DNA of 64,000 nucleotides. It comes from Chondrosia reniformis. Taxonomy: Eukaryota; Porifera; Demospongiae; Chondrillida; Chondrillidae. The notes under the pieces are model-generated. The model was not told the origin of the DNA and searched no databases. It saw only the letters and a program-made list of their open reading frames with translations. Each line of letters opens with the position of its first letter. Within the stretch, counting starts at the first letter, position 1. Where the stretch lies: assembly GCA_947172415.1 (NCBI GenBank), contig OX359194.1, forward strand, positions 1,488,001 to 1,552,000, given 5' to 3'. A program made the translations under genes and the position numbers. Shown one piece after another: positions 61,900 to 64,000 of this stretch.

Positions 61900-64000
61900 T
61901 CAGAAAACTGTTCTTGGAACATGATGAGAAACTGAAGTGACTGCGAAAGTACTGGTCAGTATATTACTGTCCACTCCTTCACCGCTTCCATGGACATGCT
62001 CACTCCCATCTACTGGACAATCTATAATGTATTAAAGGCATACCATAATACAGAGATCTTCATTGAAAGATCAACTATGCTATACAATGTACATATATGA
62101 TAGCAAATAATAAACAACACTGGGTAATTATGCCAACCAACCAAGTGACAATTGGCTGGTTGAGGGCAAAACAGCTGTCTGTGGTTCATTGATGATTTTT
62201 GCCATCATTGGATGACTTGGAGGTCATCACTGGTTGCCACAAATAGGACTTCGGACCCCCAGCCAAGTAGACGATTGTCACTTGGTTGGTTGGCGTATTT
62301 ATCCAGTGTTGTTTATTTTTTGCAATGATAGCCTAGCATAGGCTTAAAGTGCAATAAACTCCCCTTTTCAATGTACATGTATGTACATACATCATACATA
62401 TGTAGCAACATACATACCTCTTAAAAACTTGTCAATTCTCTTTGCTAGCGTTTGATGACCTTCATGTGTAACATCATCTTTCAAAGCTTTTGAAACCAGC
62501 TTCAGTTTAGCGACTCTTGGATCACTCACTAAGGCAATATAAAGACTCGAGTTAGCTTCCTTTAATCCTTTGTGAGGGGCCATCTTGTCCAGTTCATCTC
62601 TGCTAATGGCGTCTGTGGAGTGCAGCTTGGTGGCTATACGTCTTATATCACAGGAATCATGGAGACAGTCATGAAAGGCAGGAGAAGAAATGAAAGTTTT
62701 AATTCTTTCTTGAGAATCTGATCCGTTAACTGATGTGAGTTTATCATTCCCATCTATAATGCCACGTGACTTGGGTATAGGAGGTTTCTCAACTGATTCC
62801 TGCTTCGGATGTAACGCATTCTCCAGTGAATTTCCTGTAGCTATGATATCTGGAGTAACTGTAGTAGATTCAGATTTGAGCACTGGGTCTGTTACAGGTG
62901 AAGAAGGACCTGATCCAGTTGAATGTAGCCTATCTGAGGATACTTCAACCGCTTCCTTAGGTATACTGTCTGGTGATGACAGTCCTATCTCAAGTGGATT
63001 CATTGCAGCTACAATATCCAAAGATGGTATGTTACCACAGAAGAGCTCCTTGATTGGTTTGACTGACTGTTCCCCATCTTTTGTTAGAGAAGGACAAAAC
63101 AAATTTTCACTAATCGTGCTTCCTTCTGAAAGAACCTTTGATATGTCTGATATTCGAAACTTTTCATGTGGATCTGGTAATCTTGGATTAGTGCACAGTT
63201 CATTGTGATCTGTACTACTGATGATGTATGCCTCTAAATGAGACATCAGGTCTGGATACAGTTGCTTGACAGTACAGAGGATATCAGTTGCTACTGAGGA
63301 TACACAACGTACTAGAACTGATGGATCTATTTCGTGAGGTATTCTGGCTATGACTTGAGCTATTGTGTTGTCAAAGAACTGGACTACAATTTGAACACCA
63401 CTTGTGGTATGCCAGGTGATGCCGTTCCACCACAGTTTGCAGCAGTGCTCTTTTACTTGCAAGGCCACATGTTGCATGGTTGAGGGAATCTCTGGTAAGT
63501 CCACGGCCTCAATTTTAGAGGGATTATCACGTTTGAAGACAGTCTGGTGGGTAGTGAGAGATAGAAGGGCTGCCTGAAGGAGACGAGGAGAAAAGAACTT
63601 GCTCCTAGGTGTATTGACTTGCCAGCAGAGACACTTGTGCTCTGAACTGGAGTCTACTTGTGTGAAGTACACAGTTGGCCTAGCAGTGACCAAACATGGA
63701 AAGAACAGCCAGCCTTCTCTCTGATCAGTAGGCAATATGTCTTCTTGGAATATAGAGGGATCAACCTCATGACAGAAGTCCATGCTGGTTAGAAGTGTAA
63801 CAACAAAATGTTGTTCATAATTTGGAAATAGTGAAAGTATCTGATCAACATGAACAAGTCCAAACTTGTTGACTGAGTTTGGAGTTATCTTAGTGAAGAG
63901 AGTTCCGTACATTTCATGAAGGATCTTATCGAGTTGAAGTACTAACCAGCTCTTTCTTGGATCATGCTTATTTTCAAGGAACAAGACATGTCCTGTGGAA
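61900..64000 (-). CDS. COR-domain (ROCO/STAND-like) protein with C-terminal death-fold-like domain, 3' part
   Basis: The frame is open to the right edge of the window, so the N terminus is missing. The main exon runs from beyond 64000 to 62416, where TTAAGAG|GTATGT is a strong donor; a probable last exon is 62021-61900 (ends HHVPRTVF). The visible start reads STGHVLFLENKHDPRKSW, then LDKILHEMYGTLF and FPNYEQHFVVTLLTSMDFCH. This is the pattern of the COR domain that follows Roc GTPase or NACHT modules in sponge and cnidarian proteins. A Ser/Pro-rich linker follows. The C terminus (CLHDSCDIRRIATKLHS ... LVSKALKDDVTH ... LAKRIDKFLRG) looks like a helical death/CARD-type fold. Such proteins are signalling or innate-immune candidates; the ligand is unknown. 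The last exon is less certain than the rest. Confidence 0.6.
62103..62323. mobile_element. MITE with about 50-bp terminal inverted repeats
   Basis: The left end, GCAAATAATAAACAACACTG ... CCAACCAACCAAGTGACAAT, is mirrored at the right with about five mismatches. The interior is non-coding. It lies in the last intron of the COR-domain gene. Confidence 0.8.

Overview
The window looks like nuclear DNA from an early-branching animal, most probably a demosponge. It is A+T-rich and gene-dense, with many short GT-AG introns. It carries clear animal genes: TEAD, DUOXA, USP47, gankyrin and a ZNF593/BUD20 zinc finger. It also has long fibronectin-III receptor genes and a COR-type (ROCO/STAND-like) protein with a death-fold-like tail, which is typical of sponge and cnidarian immune-type repertoires. 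The species is not proven by the sequence. All gene models come from reading splice sites and reading phase by eye. Every multi-exon model below keeps a continuous frame across its listed junctions.

Layout, left to right. Positions 1-6804 hold the 3' part of a TEAD transcription factor (+). Positions 7780-9859 hold a two-exon DUOXA (dual oxidase maturation factor, +). Positions 10290-23991 hold a 20-exon type I membrane receptor (paralogue A, +): signal peptide, 16 FN3-like domains, one transmembrane helix and a tyrosine-rich tail. Positions 23992-27437 are mostly gene-free, but contain a CpG-rich block and an orphan protein-kinase exon. Positions 27438-36446 hold paralogue B (+), with the same architecture and 12 FN3-like domains. 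Its last intron holds a 170-bp satellite interrupted by about 1 kb of unrelated DNA.

Positions 37598-39105 hold PSMD10/gankyrin (+). Positions 39417-44404 hold a KAR5/GEX1/Brambleberry-like nuclear-fusion membrane protein (+). Positions 44769-45289 hold a small unknown single-pass membrane protein (+). Positions 45485-46807 hold ZNF593/BUD20 (-), which shares a 123-bp divergent promoter with USP47 (46931-61147, +, 29 exons). Positions 61900 to beyond 64000 hold the 3' part of a COR-domain protein (-).

The most interesting locus is the FN3 receptor pair. The seven membrane-proximal FN3 domains are colinear between the two genes, while the N-terminal array differs (9 versus 5 domains). Paralogue A contains seven 291-bp FN3 exons that are nearly identical, and one exon-plus-intron unit is duplicated almost perfectly. 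Both cytoplasmic tails carry spaced Tyr-x-x-(Leu/Ile/Phe) motifs resembling ITAMs. In paralogue B an in-frame TAG is followed by 25 open codons that align with the end of paralogue A's tail and encode a further ITAM-like pair. That points either to stop-codon readthrough or to a recent truncation.

Introns and spacers contain many young repeats: a 5'-truncated LINE-like family, several inverted-repeat (MITE-like) elements, a perfect 64-bp-arm foldback with 15-bp flanking direct repeats, four intronic minisatellites, a coding minisatellite inside the USP47 catalytic domain, and pervasive TACGTA-type palindromes.
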